A stretch of DNA of 51,963 nucleotides, taken from Thermodesulfovibrionales bacterium (GTDB lineage: Bacteria; Nitrospirota; Thermodesulfovibrionia; Thermodesulfovibrionales; Dissulfurispiraceae). Position 1 is the stretch's first letter, and every line of letters begins with the position of its first letter. The position numbers were made by a program, and so were the translations under genes. The stretch lies in contig JASEGS010000010.1 of assembly GCA_030017995.1 (NCBI GenBank), positions 1-51,963 of the forward strand. The letters are read 5' to 3'. This document shows, in pieces, positions 35,071 to 47,812 of this stretch. The notes beneath the pieces were generated by a model that had not been told where the DNA came from, ran no database searches, and saw only the letters and a program-made list of their open reading frames with translations.

Positions 35071-36979
35071 CCCTGTATTCACTGTAAAAGTAAAAGATCT
35101 TGTAAAGATAATAACCTATTTTATAGGCATGACTGGTTTCCTGTCTGTTTATCGGCATATCAGCATGGTTTATTCCCTGTTTTTTGTTATCTTGGGCATT
35201 GCCTCCATCTATCTCGAGCACAGAAAATCGTTCTACCTGCCGAGATGGGTCCTAAATGTGACAGCCCTAACAGTGATATTATTCTCTATATACAGACTGA
35301 ACCCTGAAGATCTCGTCACGCCGGTTGCAGAGGGGCTTCTTATCCTCCTCGGTATTAAATTCCTTGAGGATAAGAAATTCAGGGACTATATGCAAATTTA
35401 TGCTATTTCTCTTTTTCTGCTCTCCAGCGCAGCTCTGTTGTCCGTAGATATCATATTTTCTGTTTACCTTGTAATCTTAATCTTTTTGCTGGCGATCTCC
35501 ATGGTAATGCTCGCATATTATTCTCAAAAGCCAGACCTGCAATTAACAAAGGATATAGCATTAAAAATTGTCTTTAAATCCCTGCTAATACCTTTGATAT
35601 CCATTCCCATGACCTTGTTTCTATTTATTGTAATGCCCCGCACAAGCAATCCTCTTCTTGATTTTCTCAACAAACCAGGCAAAGCACGGACTGGCTTTTC
35701 TGACAATTTCAGTCTGGGAGATGTTACAGGTATTCAGGAAGACAACTCTGTTATTTTCAGAGCAAATATGGAAAAAACAGATGAGAACCTTCTTTACTGG
35801 AGGGGGATTGTGCTTGATCGCTTTGATGGTACATCGTGGAGACAATCAGGGCAAGCTTCAAAAGATACTGTTCGCTTGGCAGGAAAGAAAATAAAGCAGA
35901 CCATTTTCCTTGAGCCATATGAAAACAAGTATATCTTTGCATTAGATAAGCCCGAAACAATATTCCTAAAAGATGCAAAGGTGCTTAATTCCATAATATT
36001 TTATCTGCCAAAAGATATCGACAGAAGGATACGGTATGAAGCAATATCAGTGCTCAGCAATTTAATATATGAGGAAAAAATAGATGAGGATAGATATCTT
36101 CATCTGCCGGATAATATATCCGATGAGATCAAGAAACTAACAAAAAACTTAGTCACAGGAAAAGAAAAGGAAACAGGCGCTAAAGTAATTCTAACCTACT
36201 TAAATAGCGGGCAATATAAATACTCTCTAAAAAATCTTCCCCTGACAAAAAAACCTTTAGATGACTTTCTCTTTAAATATAACTACGGAAACTGTGAATA
36301 CTTTGCCTCAGCCATGACTGTGATGCTGCGGATTGCAGAGATTCCTTCGAGAATTGTAGGGGGCTATAAAGGTGGATACTATAATGAAATCGGCAATTAC
36401 TACTTAGTGCTCCAGAAAAATGCCCATGTATGGGTTGAGGCATATCTGAACAAAAAATGGACAAGGTTCGATCCTACTCCAACATCCACAGAGGGCTTTG
36501 CGTCATCGCCTAAAAGAAATACCCTTTTTAAGTTGAAACTCTTAATGGATGCAATAAATTACCATTGGAATGCCTTTGTAATAAACTACGACTTTGAAAA
36601 ACAGATAGCCCTTTTCAGCAAGATAAAGCTTGGGCTAAAAAGACCTGATATCAATCTCTCCGGAGTTAGGAAATACTCTTTCATTATTGTTATTGGCGCT
36701 GTAACGGCATTTATAGGCTATTTCCTTTTCTTCAATAAAAACCCTGTGGAAAAACGATTAATTTCATCCCTTCTAAGAAAAATGGCGAGACTGGGCTACA
36801 AGAGACATAGAGCCCAAGGACTTGAGGAGTTTTTATTATCCATAAGCGATAAAAGACTGAAGCAACGGGCAGAGGAGTTTGTACAAAAGTTTGAGAAGCG
36901 ATATTACAGGGACGAAAGCTTTACAAAAGAAGAAATAAAGAGGCTGAAAGATATGTTAAAATACCTGACTAAAAAGTAA
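35054..36979 (+). CDS. TgpA-like transglutaminase membrane protein
   Basis: The 641-aa protein combines about six N-terminal membrane helices (DUF3488/TgpA-N domain, residues 1-200), a periplasmic transglutaminase core with complete triad Cys414 ([13 protein letters not shown]), His458 (NAHVWVEAY) and Asp473 (WTRFDPTPT), another membrane helix near 555-575, and a C-terminal cytoplasmic DUF4129-like tail. TgpA of Pseudomonas is essential; its substrate is unknown. It overlaps DUF58 by 17 bp, and gyrA follows after 16 bp. Confidence 0.92.
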   Translation: MTLKNDPVFTVKVKDLVKIITYFIGMTGFLSVYRHISMVYSLFFVILGIASIYLEHRKSFYLPRWVLNVTALTVILFSIYRLNPEDLVTPVAEGLLILLGIKFLEDKKFRDYMQIYAISLFLLSSAALLSVDIIFSVYLVILIFLLAISMVMLAYYSQKPDLQLTKDIALKIVFKSLLIPLISIPMTLFLFIVMPRTSNPLLDFLNKPGKARTGFSDNFSLGDVTGIQEDNSVIFRANMEKTDENLLYWRGIVLDRFDGTSWRQSGQASKDTVRLAGKKIKQTIFLEPYENKYIFALDKPETIFLKDAKVLNSIIFYLPKDIDRRIRYEAISVLSNLIYEEKIDEDRYLHLPDNISDEIKKLTKNLVTGKEKETGAKVILTYLNSGQYKYSLKNLPLTKKPLDDFLFKYNYGNCEYFASAMTVMLRIAEIPSRIVGGYKGGYYNEIGNYYLVLQKNAHVWVEAYLNKKWTRFDPTPTSTEGFASSPKRNTLFKLKLLMDAINYHWNAFVINYDFEKQIALFSKIKLGLKRPDINLSGVRKYSFIIVIGAVTAFIGYFLFFNKNPVEKRLISSLLRKMARLGYKRHRAQGLEEFLLSISDKRLKQRAEEFVQKFEKRYYRDESFTKEEIKRLKDMLKYLTKK

Positions 36980-36995
36980 CTTCAGGGAGAGCATA

Positions 36996-39404
36996 ATGTC
37001 CAATATAACTATCAGCATAGAAGAAGAAATGAAGGAGAGCTACCTTGATTATGCTATGAGCGTAATCATCGGCAGGGCATTGCCAGAGGTACGAGACGGG
37101 CTAAAGCCTGTCCAGAGAAGGATTCTCTATGCAATGTTCAGAGAAGGACTCCTGCCCGGCAAAAAATATTCAAAGTGCGCCGGTGTTGTAGGAGAGGTGC
37201 TCAAGAAATATCACCCGCATGGCGATACAGCAGTATACGATGCCCTTGTAAGACTTGCCCAGGACTTCAATATGAGATACCCCCTTGTTGACGGTCAGGG
37301 GAATTTTGGCTCTATTGATGGCGACCCTGCTGCGGCATACAGGTATACAGAGGCCCGGCTTGCAAAAATAGCAGAAGAACTCCTGATGGATATAGACAAA
37401 GAAACCGTTGACTTTGTCCCCAATTTTGATGAGACAACATCAGAGCCTGCAGTCCTGCCAACAAGGATACCAAATCTTTTAATCAATGGCTCTGCTGGCA
37501 TAGCTGTAGGAATGGCTACAAACATACCGCCCCACAACCTCTCTGAGGTGGTAACCGGGTTAATACTGTTGCTCGAAAACCCCGATATTTCAATAAGCGA
37601 TTTAATGACTGTTATCAAAGGCCCTGATTTCCCTACAGGTGCTGTAATACACGGAACATCCGGAATAGTCGATGCATACAACCATGGCAGGGGCTTGATA
37701 AAGGTCAGGGCAAAAGCAAGGATAGAGAGAGAAGCGAGGGGCGGAGATAGCATAATTATCACAGAACTTCCATATCAGGTGAATAAAGCGCGATTGATGG
37801 AGAAGATAGCAGAGCTCGTCAGAGAAAAGCGCATTGAAGGCATCTCTGAGATTAGAGATGAATCAGACAGGGACGGAATAAGGGTTGTCATTGAACTGAA
37901 GAGAGGAGAAGTGCCGCAGGTAATTCTTAATAACCTCTACAAACATACACAAATGGAATCTACTTTCGGGATCATTATGCTCGCCCTTGTGAACGGACAG
38001 CCGCGCATACTTAACCTTAAAAGGATGCTTAGCTACTTCCTTCAGCACAGGCGGGATGTGATTCTCAGAAGAACGCGATTTGATCTGCGAAAAGCAGAAG
38101 AAAAAGCCCATATCCTTGAAGGTCTGAAGACAGCCCTTGACCATATTGATGAAATTATAAGCCTCATAAGGAGATCAAAAACCCCTGAAGAGGCAAAGAC
38201 AGGGTTAATGGCCAATTACCCCCTGTCAGAAATTCAGGCTCAGGCTATACTGGATATGAAACTCCAGAGGTTGACAGGACTTGAGAGAGAAAAGATTATA
38301 AAGGATCTCGAAGATACACTTAAAGAGATAGAAAGATTAAAAGCCATCCTTGGAAGCGAAGCGCTCGTATCACAAATTATAAAGGAAGAGCTCTTAGAGG
38401 TTAAGAACAAATACGGTGATGACAGGAAGACCGAAATAGTTACAGAGACCTCGGAACTAACTATAGAAGACCTCATCACAGAAGAGGAGATGGTAATCAC
38501 CATATCTCATAACGGATACATTAAAAGGAACCCTCTTTCAACTTACAGAAGCCAGCGCCGGGGGGGGAAAGGACTGGTAGGAATGGAGACGCGGGAAGAG
38601 GATTATGTAGAACAGTTATTCATAGGTTCAACCCACGACCATATGCTCTTTTTCAGCAACATGGGAAGGCTTTACTGGCAGAAAATATACCAAATACCCG
38701 AGGCAGGCAGAACAGCAAAAGGCAAGGCGCTTGTTAATCTGCTGCCACTGTCAGAAGGAGAGAGAATAACCACTGCCATAAATGTTAAGGACTTCAAGGA
38801 AGGATACCTTGTGATGTTTACAAAAAGCGGTGTTGTCAAAAAGACAGCGCTTGAGGAATACAGCAATCCACGGGCGAAAGGTATTATAGCTGTAACCCTT
38901 GATGAAAGGGATGAACTCATTTCTGTCAGAAAAACCACAGGCAATAATGACCTTATAATAGGCACAAAGAGCGGCCTTGCTGCGCGATTCAAAGAGGAAG
39001 GGGTCAGGGATATGGGGCGGACAGCAAGAGGCGTTATAGGCATACGGCTTTCAGAGGGGGATGAGGTGGTCTCTGCTGATGTGGTTGAAGAGAAGATGAG
39101 CCTTCTCACTGTAACAGAAAAGGGTCTTGGCAAGAGAACAATGATAGAGGAATATCCTGTTCACGGCAGGGGAGGGAAAGGGGTCATTTCCATTAAGATT
39201 ACAGAAAAAGGCGGCAGCGCAGTGGGCATGCTCAAGGTAAGGGATGAAGACGGGATAGTCCTGATAACAAATTCAGGGAAATTGATAAGGACAAAGTCTG
39301 GCGATATTTCTGTTCTGGGAAGAAATACCCAGGGGGTAAAGCTCATGGACTTAGAGGCGGATGATAGAATAGTAAGTATCAGCAGGGTTGTGGAAGAGGA
39401 GTGA
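36996..39404 (+). CDS. gyrA: DNA gyrase subunit A
   Basis: GyrA cuts and reseals DNA in the gyrase tetramer. In 802 aa: [20 protein letters not shown] (26-45), active-site Tyr117 in [11 protein letters not shown], and the quinolone-pocket positions Thr78 and Asp82 (Ser83 and Asp87 of E. coli). The GyrA box QRRGGKG at about 527 proves gyrase, not topoisomerase IV, followed by the six-blade C-terminal wrapping domain. AGGGAGA lies 7 nt before ATG. It is placed after the transglutaminase gene instead of beside gyrB, which lies convergently 2 kb away. Confidence 0.98.
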   Translation: MSNITISIEEEMKESYLDYAMSVIIGRALPEVRDGLKPVQRRILYAMFREGLLPGKKYSKCAGVVGEVLKKYHPHGDTAVYDALVRLAQDFNMRYPLVDGQGNFGSIDGDPAAAYRYTEARLAKIAEELLMDIDKETVDFVPNFDETTSEPAVLPTRIPNLLINGSAGIAVGMATNIPPHNLSEVVTGLILLLENPDISISDLMTVIKGPDFPTGAVIHGTSGIVDAYNHGRGLIKVRAKARIEREARGGDSIIITELPYQVNKARLMEKIAELVREKRIEGISEIRDESDRDGIRVVIELKRGEVPQVILNNLYKHTQMESTFGIIMLALVNGQPRILNLKRMLSYFLQHRRDVILRRTRFDLRKAEEKAHILEGLKTALDHIDEIISLIRRSKTPEEAKTGLMANYPLSEIQAQAILDMKLQRLTGLEREKIIKDLEDTLKEIERLKAILGSEALVSQIIKEELLEVKNKYGDDRKTEIVTETSELTIEDLITEEEMVITISHNGYIKRNPLSTYRSQRRGGKGLVGMETREEDYVEQLFIGSTHDHMLFFSNMGRLYWQKIYQIPEAGRTAKGKALVNLLPLSEGERITTAINVKDFKEGYLVMFTKSGVVKKTALEEYSNPRAKGIIAVTLDERDELISVRKTTGNNDLIIGTKSGLAARFKEEGVRDMGRTARGVIGIRLSEGDEVVSADVVEEKMSLLTVTEKGLGKRTMIEEYPVHGRGGKGVISIKITEKGGSAVGMLKVRDEDGIVLITNSGKLIRTKSGDISVLGRNTQGVKLMDLEADDRIVSISRVVEEE

Positions 39405-39464
39405 GAAACCCATGCAGCTTGTTGCAAGGAAGTTTCAATTTATTCAGAGAGGGGGACTTTAGGA

Positions 39465-41441
39465 ATGCCTACTAAAGAGAGTATTGATGTTTTGATGGCG
39501 GAAAAAAGGACATTCCCACCGTCAAAAAAGTTCAGCGAAAGAGCGCTCATCAAAAGCATGGCGGACTACGAAGCGATGTATAAGCGATCCGTGGAAGATC
39601 CTGAAGGCTTCTGGGCAGAAATGGCAGAAAAGAATATCACATGGTTTAAAAAATGGGATAGGGTTCTTGAGTGGAACTTTGAAAACCCTGAAATAAAATG
39701 GTTTATTGGCGGCAAGCTCAATGCAGCATATAACTGTCTTGACAGGTTTGTGAACACCCCTGTGAGGAACAAGGCAGCTATTATATGGGAGGCGGATGAC
39801 GGCAGTTATAAAACATATACATACCAACAGCTTTTCTATGAAGTTAACAGGTTTGCCAATGTGCTGAAGAAACACAGGGTTACGAAAGGTGACAGGGTAA
39901 CCATATATCTGCCCATGATACCAGAACTTGCAATAGCCATGCTTGCATGTGCAAGGATTGGCGCTATTCACAGCGTTGTATTTGGCGGGTTCAGTGCACA
40001 GGCATTGAGGGACAGAATACAGGATTGCAAGGCAAGACTTCTAATCACCTCTGATAAGAGCGTCAGGGGTGGAAGGAATATTCCTCTCAAAGCCAATGCA
40101 GATACCGCTCTCCAAGAATGCCCCACTGTGGAAAAGGTAATCGTAGTGAAAAGGACCGACGGTGCAGTGGACATGGAGCCTAACAGAGATTTATGGTGGC
40201 AGGAAGAAATATCAGCCGTGGACATTGCCAACTATTGCGAGCCTGAATGGATGGATGCAGAAGACCCTCTTTTCATTCTTTATACCTCTGGCTCAACCGG
40301 AAAACCAAAGGGCGTTCTCCACACTACAGGAGGGTATGTGCTTTTCACAAACCTCACATTCAAATGGATATTTGACTATCACGACGAAGACATACACTTT
40401 TGCACAGCAGACATAGGATGGGTAACAGGACACAGTTATATAGTCTACGGCCCTCTTTCCAGCGGAGCCACAAGTCTCATGTTCGAAGGGATCCCGACAT
40501 ATCCAAATCCCGGAAGGTTCTGGGATATTTGCGACAAGCATAAGGTAAACATATTCTACACAGCGCCTACAGCAATAAGAGCGCTCATGAGAGAAGGAGA
40601 GCAGTGGATAACAAAACATGACCTCTCATCCCTCAGGCTTTTAGGGAGTGTGGGGGAACCGATAAATCCAGAGGCGTGGATGTGGTATCACACACATGTT
40701 GGCAAAAGCAAGCTCCCCATAGTAGACACATGGTGGCAAACAGAGACAGGAGGCATACTCATAACACCGCTGCCTGGCGCTATGACTTTAAAGCCCGGTT
40801 CAGCCAACAGACCGTTTCCAGGAGTGGTGCCTTCGGTTTTAAATGAAAAGGGTGAAAAAACAGGCGTCAATGAGGGCGGCTATCTTGTGATCGAAAAACC
40901 ATGGCCGGGAATGATAAGGGGAACATATGGAGACATCGAGAATAAACGGTTCAAAGAAGTCTATTTTTCCAGATTCCCCGGGAAATACTTCACAGGGGAT
41001 GGTGCAAGGATTGACGAAGGCGGTGATTACTGGCTCATGGGAAGAATAGACGATGTCATAAATGTATCAGGCCACAGGCTTGGCACCGCAGAGGTGGAGT
41101 CAGCGCTGGTGAGTCATGAGGCTGTCGCAGAAGCAGCTGTGGTAGGTTATCCACATGATATCAAAGGTGAAGGCATCTATGTCTATGTCACCTTAAAAGA
41201 AGGCCAAGAGCCGTCTGATGAACTGAAAAAAATACTTCTGGGGCATGTAAGAACAATAATAGGCCCGATTGCTACCCCTGACAAACTACAGTTCGCACCG
41301 GGGCTGCCAAAAACAAGAAGCGGAAAGATAATGAGGAGAATCTTGAGAAAAATTGCTAAGGGAGATGTGGAAGATTTAGGAGATACCTCCACTCTCGCAG
41401 ACCCATCAGTGGTGGATGAACTCTTGAAGGGAAGGCTGTAA
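39465..41441 (+). CDS. acs: Acetyl-CoA synthetase (AMP-forming)
   Basis: Acs activates acetate to acetyl-CoA through acetyl-AMP. The 658-aa enzyme has the acetate-family N-terminus ([20 protein letters not shown]), the A3 P-loop [20 protein letters not shown] (about 266-285), [10 protein letters not shown] (A5), [20 protein letters not shown] (A8 hinge) and the acetylation-controlled Lys621 in [12 protein letters not shown]. The motif set indicates acetate over propionate, though specificity needs assay. GAGGGGG precedes ATG. It converges on gyrB with only 14 bp between the stops. Confidence 0.96.
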   Translation: MPTKESIDVLMAEKRTFPPSKKFSERALIKSMADYEAMYKRSVEDPEGFWAEMAEKNITWFKKWDRVLEWNFENPEIKWFIGGKLNAAYNCLDRFVNTPVRNKAAIIWEADDGSYKTYTYQQLFYEVNRFANVLKKHRVTKGDRVTIYLPMIPELAIAMLACARIGAIHSVVFGGFSAQALRDRIQDCKARLLITSDKSVRGGRNIPLKANADTALQECPTVEKVIVVKRTDGAVDMEPNRDLWWQEEISAVDIANYCEPEWMDAEDPLFILYTSGSTGKPKGVLHTTGGYVLFTNLTFKWIFDYHDEDIHFCTADIGWVTGHSYIVYGPLSSGATSLMFEGIPTYPNPGRFWDICDKHKVNIFYTAPTAIRALMREGEQWITKHDLSSLRLLGSVGEPINPEAWMWYHTHVGKSKLPIVDTWWQTETGGILITPLPGAMTLKPGSANRPFPGVVPSVLNEKGEKTGVNEGGYLVIEKPWPGMIRGTYGDIENKRFKEVYFSRFPGKYFTGDGARIDEGGDYWLMGRIDDVINVSGHRLGTAEVESALVSHEAVAEAAVVGYPHDIKGEGIYVYVTLKEGQEPSDELKKILLGHVRTIIGPIATPDKLQFAPGLPKTRSGKIMRRILRKIAKGDVEDLGDTSTLADPSVVDELLKGRL

Positions 41442-41455
41442 CGCCTCTCGGTTTT

Positions 41456-43870
<2,415 letters not shown>

Positions 43871-43886
43871 TTATCTCCCTTCTTGT

Positions 43887-44987
43887 CTATAGTCTCATTG
43901 GCATAATTACACATTTATAATCTTCTCTTCCTTCCTCCATTATCAGAGCCGGGCTGAGGGCTTCATTAAGCTTGAATATCACATTGTCAGAGGTCATTAC
44001 ATTCAGAGAATCCAATATGTATTTTGCATTAAAGGCTACGGCCATCTCTTCTCCTGAATAATTTATATTGATCTCATCTTTTGCCTCTCCAATGTCAGGG
44101 TTAGATGCTGAAATAACCATGTTATTAGGGGCTATTTCCATCTTCACAGCACTGCTTCTTTCCTTGCTCATTATGGAGACCCTTCTCAATGCCTTTGTCA
44201 GCAGCTCTCTGTCCACCACCATTGTCTTTTCATTTGCGGTAGGGATTACCTGCTCATAGTTAGGGTATGTGCCTTCTATCAATCTTGTTAAAAATTGCAC
44301 TTCGCCTGCTTTAAACAGGATGTGGTTCTTTCCTATCGTTATATCCACATTATTAGATTCTTCATGCAGGAATCTTCTCAGTTCTGAAATGGATTTCCTC
44401 GAAATGATCAGTTTTTTTTCTTCCTTCAACCCCATACCCATTTTTTTCTGCAAAATGCTCAGTCTGTGCCCGTCTGTGCCAACTGAAACAAAATCGCCCC
44501 CTTCTCTAATATGAAACAAGAGTCCATTTAATACATACCGCGTGTCAGCTTCCCCTGCTGCGTAAAGAGTCTTCTCTATCATTTCAAGAAGGGCATCCGG
44601 CGGTATGGCAATATTTTCGGTGTTTTCCAGGGATGGCCATACAGGAAACTCGTCAGCAGACAGGCAGGCAAGGCGAAAATGGCTTTTTCTAGATTTAACC
44701 TTGACCCATTGTGAATCCATAGATTCCAGCGCTATATCATCTTCCATTTCACGAACTATCTCCAGTAGTTTTCTCGCAGGGATACACATTTTGCCTTCTT
44801 CTGTAGCCGTAAGTTTAATTGGCTCTTTAAAAGCTGTTTCCAAATCCGTGGCTGTAATGTATGATTTGCCTTTTTCAATAGTAAGAAGGAAATGGTTTAA
44901 AATCGGCATTGTATTCTTTTTTTCTACAATATTCTGTATGTCTGAAAGCCTCTTTTGTAATTCCTCTTTTTCTACTGTAACTTTCAT
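43887..44987 (-). CDS. dnaN: DNA polymerase III beta subunit (sliding clamp)
   Basis: DnaN clamps polymerase III to DNA. The 366-aa protein has three repeated clamp domains: EELQKRLSDIQNIVEKKNTM at the start, NGLLFHIREGGDFVSVGTDG with HRL in the second, and the C-terminal SPALIMEEGREDYKCVIMPM plus RL that forms the client-binding pocket. GGAGGT precedes ATG by 4 nt. It sits 27 bp after dnaA and before gyrB, the ancestral origin-region order (recF is missing here). Confidence 0.98.
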   Translation of the reverse strand: MKVTVEKEELQKRLSDIQNIVEKKNTMPILNHFLLTIEKGKSYITATDLETAFKEPIKLTATEEGKMCIPARKLLEIVREMEDDIALESMDSQWVKVKSRKSHFRLACLSADEFPVWPSLENTENIAIPPDALLEMIEKTLYAAGEADTRYVLNGLLFHIREGGDFVSVGTDGHRLSILQKKMGMGLKEEKKLIISRKSISELRRFLHEESNNVDITIGKNHILFKAGEVQFLTRLIEGTYPNYEQVIPTANEKTMVVDRELLTKALRRVSIMSKERSSAVKMEIAPNNMVISASNPDIGEAKDEININYSGEEMAVAFNAKYILDSLNVMTSDNVIFKLNEALSPALIMEEGREDYKCVIMPMRL

Positions 44988-45014
44988 AGCTACCTCCGCC
45001 TTTTTATATAAAAA

Positions 45015-46355
45015 TTACTTAATCCTTCTCACTAAGTTCTCTATGCTTTTATTCAGATTCTCGTCCGCTCTTCTCCTGTCTTCAACTTGTTTGCATGCAT
45101 AGATAACTGTGGCGTGGTCTTTTCCGCCAAAATTCCTGCCGATTTCACTTAAAGACAGGTGTGTGTATTGTTTTGAAAGATACATGGCTATTTGTCTCGC
45201 ATTTGCTATTTCTTTTGTCCTCTTCCTTGCCTTTATGTCCTGCGTTTTTATTCCAAAGTATTCACAAACAACCTTTTGTATCAACTCCACTGTTACAGGT
45301 CTGTCTTCCCTCGATATAAGATCTTTTAATACATTTTTTGCCATCTCAATATTTATTGGCATACCTGTTAGAGAGGCATGCGCCCCAAGCTTTATCAAAC
45401 AACCTTCCAGTTCCCTTATATTGGATTTTATTTTCGTAGCAATGAAGTAAGCTACATCATCATCGATAGCTATCCTGTCCATCTCGGCTTTTTTGTAAAT
45501 AATTGCTACCTTTGTCTCGATCTCCGGAGGCTGGATGTCAGCAATAAGCCCCATACTAAACCTTGACCTCAACCTGTCTGTTATATCGGATATTTCCAGA
45601 GGAGCTCTGTCGCTTGAAACAACTATTTGGTGCTGTTTCTCGTATAGAGAGTTAAAGGTATGAAAAAACTCTTCTTGTGTTGTTGCTTTGCCAGATATGA
45701 ACTGAATGTCATCAATTAACAGCACATCCACATTTCTGTACTTATCCTTGAATTCTCCCATTTTCTGGTGTCTAATGGCAGAGACCACTTCGTTTGTGAA
45801 CTGTTCTGTTGACATATAACAAACAACTGTTGACGTATTTTTATCTACTATAGCGTTGCCTATGGCATTCATTAAATGCGTCTTTCCAAGACCCACTCCA
45901 CCATATATGAACAATGGATTATAGGCATATCCTGGATTCTCCCCTACTCTTGAAGCAGCAGCATGAGCAAATTGGTTTGATGGTCCTGCTATAAAAGTAC
46001 TAAAGGTATATTTAGGATTAAGATAAATTCCCCTGCTTGCCAGTTTACTCCTTCTATTTTCAAGTTTCGAATCAAGTCTTTTTAACGAAGCATCTTCTTT
46101 TTCAGCGGTTTTAAATTTTATTGCTATTGGATACCTGAGAAGCCCCTCCATGCTTTCTGAAATGATAACAGGGTAATAGTCCTCTATCCAATCTTTAAAA
46201 AATCTGTTCGGGATCTCTATTATAGCTGTCTTATCTTTCAACTGGATAAGTTTTGTCGGCTTAAACCATAATTCATATGTGCTGTCACCAACTTTTTCCG
46301 CTATCTTTAGAAGACATTTCTCCCAGATATCTTCAAGATTTAAACTCTTTGTCAT
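45015..46355 (-). CDS. dnaA: Chromosomal replication initiator DnaA
   Basis: DnaA binds and opens oriC. In 446 aa: domain I (LEDIWEKCLLKIAEKVGDST), a short linker, the AAA+ domain III with Walker A GGVGLGKTHLMNAIGN (about 150-165), Walker B VDVLLIDDIQFISG (about 209-222) and arginine-finger region DRLRSRFSMGLI, and domain IV with the DNA-binding signature GGKDHATVIYACKQV (about 412-426). AAGGA lies 6 nt before ATG. The 316-bp AT-rich gap upstream is the likely origin. Confidence 0.98.
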   Translation of the reverse strand: MTKSLNLEDIWEKCLLKIAEKVGDSTYELWFKPTKLIQLKDKTAIIEIPNRFFKDWIEDYYPVIISESMEGLLRYPIAIKFKTAEKEDASLKRLDSKLENRRSKLASRGIYLNPKYTFSTFIAGPSNQFAHAAASRVGENPGYAYNPLFIYGGVGLGKTHLMNAIGNAIVDKNTSTVVCYMSTEQFTNEVVSAIRHQKMGEFKDKYRNVDVLLIDDIQFISGKATTQEEFFHTFNSLYEKQHQIVVSSDRAPLEISDITDRLRSRFSMGLIADIQPPEIETKVAIIYKKAEMDRIAIDDDVAYFIATKIKSNIRELEGCLIKLGAHASLTGMPINIEMAKNVLKDLISREDRPVTVELIQKVVCEYFGIKTQDIKARKRTKEIANARQIAMYLSKQYTHLSLSEIGRNFGGKDHATVIYACKQVEDRRRADENLNKSIENLVRRIK

Positions 46356-46671
46356 TAAAAATCCTTTGATTCCTTATTAAACAGAGTGGTTCATTTACGG
46401 CGTTACTAACAATTTATTAACAGTTGTTAAAAGGTTCAGCTTTTTTCATTTGTCATTATAGCCCACGAAGCAAATCAATAGCAATAATTTGTTCAGCATT
46501 TGTTAGTTTAAAAATTGTCTTTTTTTAATGTTATTAAATATTAAAAACATATGACCTTTTCTATTAATATAATATCCTGATAATCAATATTTTTTAATGA
46601 TTATTAACATTTTAACCATCTCTACTAATACAACTATAAAATATTAATAATATAATAGTAGATAAAGACGT
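46356..46671. other. Candidate replication origin (oriC) between prfB and dnaA
   Basis: This 316-bp gene-free spacer is by far the most AT-rich part of the window. It has DnaA-box-like 9-mers: TTACTAACA at 46403-46411, TTATTAACA at 46414-46422 and again at 46601-46609, plus the inverted core TTAACA/TGTTAA at 46417-46430. No perfect TTATCCACA is present, so the boxes may be lineage-specific. Long A/T-only tracts at 46515-46600 and 46625-46665 suit an unwinding element. The dnaA promoter must also be here. Origin function is inference from position and composition. Confidence 0.6.
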
Positions 46672-47782
46672 TTATTTTTTTTGTGCCAATGTTTTGAGAT
46701 ACCCAGTGATAAAAACATCAATATCACCTTCGAGAATTGCATCTACATTTCCAATCTCTATATTAGTCCTATGATCTTTTACAAGTCTGTATGGCTGAAG
46801 GATATAAGACCTTATTTGATTTCCCCATGATATATCTTTCTTATCTCCAACAATATCATCTAATTTCTTTTCTCTTTCTTTAATGGAGATATCATAAAGC
46901 CGTGATCTCAATATTTTCATAGCGACTTCTCTATTTCTGTACTGGGACCTTTCGCTTTGACAGGACACTATTATACCTGTAGGTATATGTGTAATCCTTA
47001 CAGCGGATGAAACTTTATTTACATGCTGTCCACCAGCACCCGATGCTCTAAAAGTATCTATTTTAATGTCATCGTCTTTGATGTCAATTTTTATATCATC
47101 TTGTATTTCAGGATAAACAAGCACGGCAGAAAAAGAAGTATGTCTTCGTTTATTTGCATCAAAAGGAGAGATTCTCACCAATCTATGAATACCAGCCTCG
47201 GCTTTCAGATAGCCGTAAGCATACGGTCCTTTAACAGTTAAAGTAACACTCTTTATTCCTGCTTCATCCCCTGCTTGTAAATCAACAATCTCTGTCTCAA
47301 AATTATGGTATTCTGCCCAACGTAGATACATTCGCATCAACATCTGTGCCCAGTCCTGACTTTCCGTCCCACCAGCGCCCGGGTGTATAGTTAAAATGGC
47401 ATTGTTCCTATCTACATCTCCTGAGAGAAGCAACCTTAATTCTAATTCCTCTATGCTTTTCTTTAAATTATCAACTTCTCTTTTGAGTTCGTCGAAGAAG
47501 ATTTCTCCCTCGTCTTCGCTCAAAATGTTTACTGATTCTTCAAGATAGAGTATTTTGCTTAAAGCCGTCTCTAATGGTAGGATTGTCTCTTCTATCCGGG
47601 ATTTTTCTTTTTGAAGCTCTTTTATTTTTTCAGGAGATGACCACACATCTTCTGAAAAAAGATCTTTTTCTATGTATGACAGTTCAATCTTAAGCCTGTC
47701 AACATCAAAGATAACCTCTTAAAGAGATTATTTTTTCTTTGAGGGTATCCACATAGTCTTTAAGCTCGGCTTGTAAAACCAT
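46672..47782 (-). CDS. prfB: Peptide chain release factor 2, with programmed +1 frameshift
   Basis: RF2 ends translation at UGA and UAA. Translation starts at ATG 47782 (GGAGGAG 4 nt upstream), reads 25 codons to RGYL (CTT 47710-47708), meets TGA 47707-47705, and continues in the +1 frame from GAT 47706 to the stop at 46672, giving 369 aa. The site RGYL-CTT-TGA and an upstream AGAGG match the known RF2 autoregulatory shift. The main part has the anticodon-like SPF ([19 protein letters not shown]) and GGQ in [20 protein letters not shown] second in-frame TGA follows one codon later in the unshifted frame. Confidence 0.96.
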
Positions 47783-47812
47783 TTTCTCCTCCATATCTTT
47801 TGTATAACATGA

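Noticed and set aside
36996-39404. ParC instead of GyrA
   Set aside because: The intact GyrA box QRRGGKG and full C-terminal domain identify gyrase.
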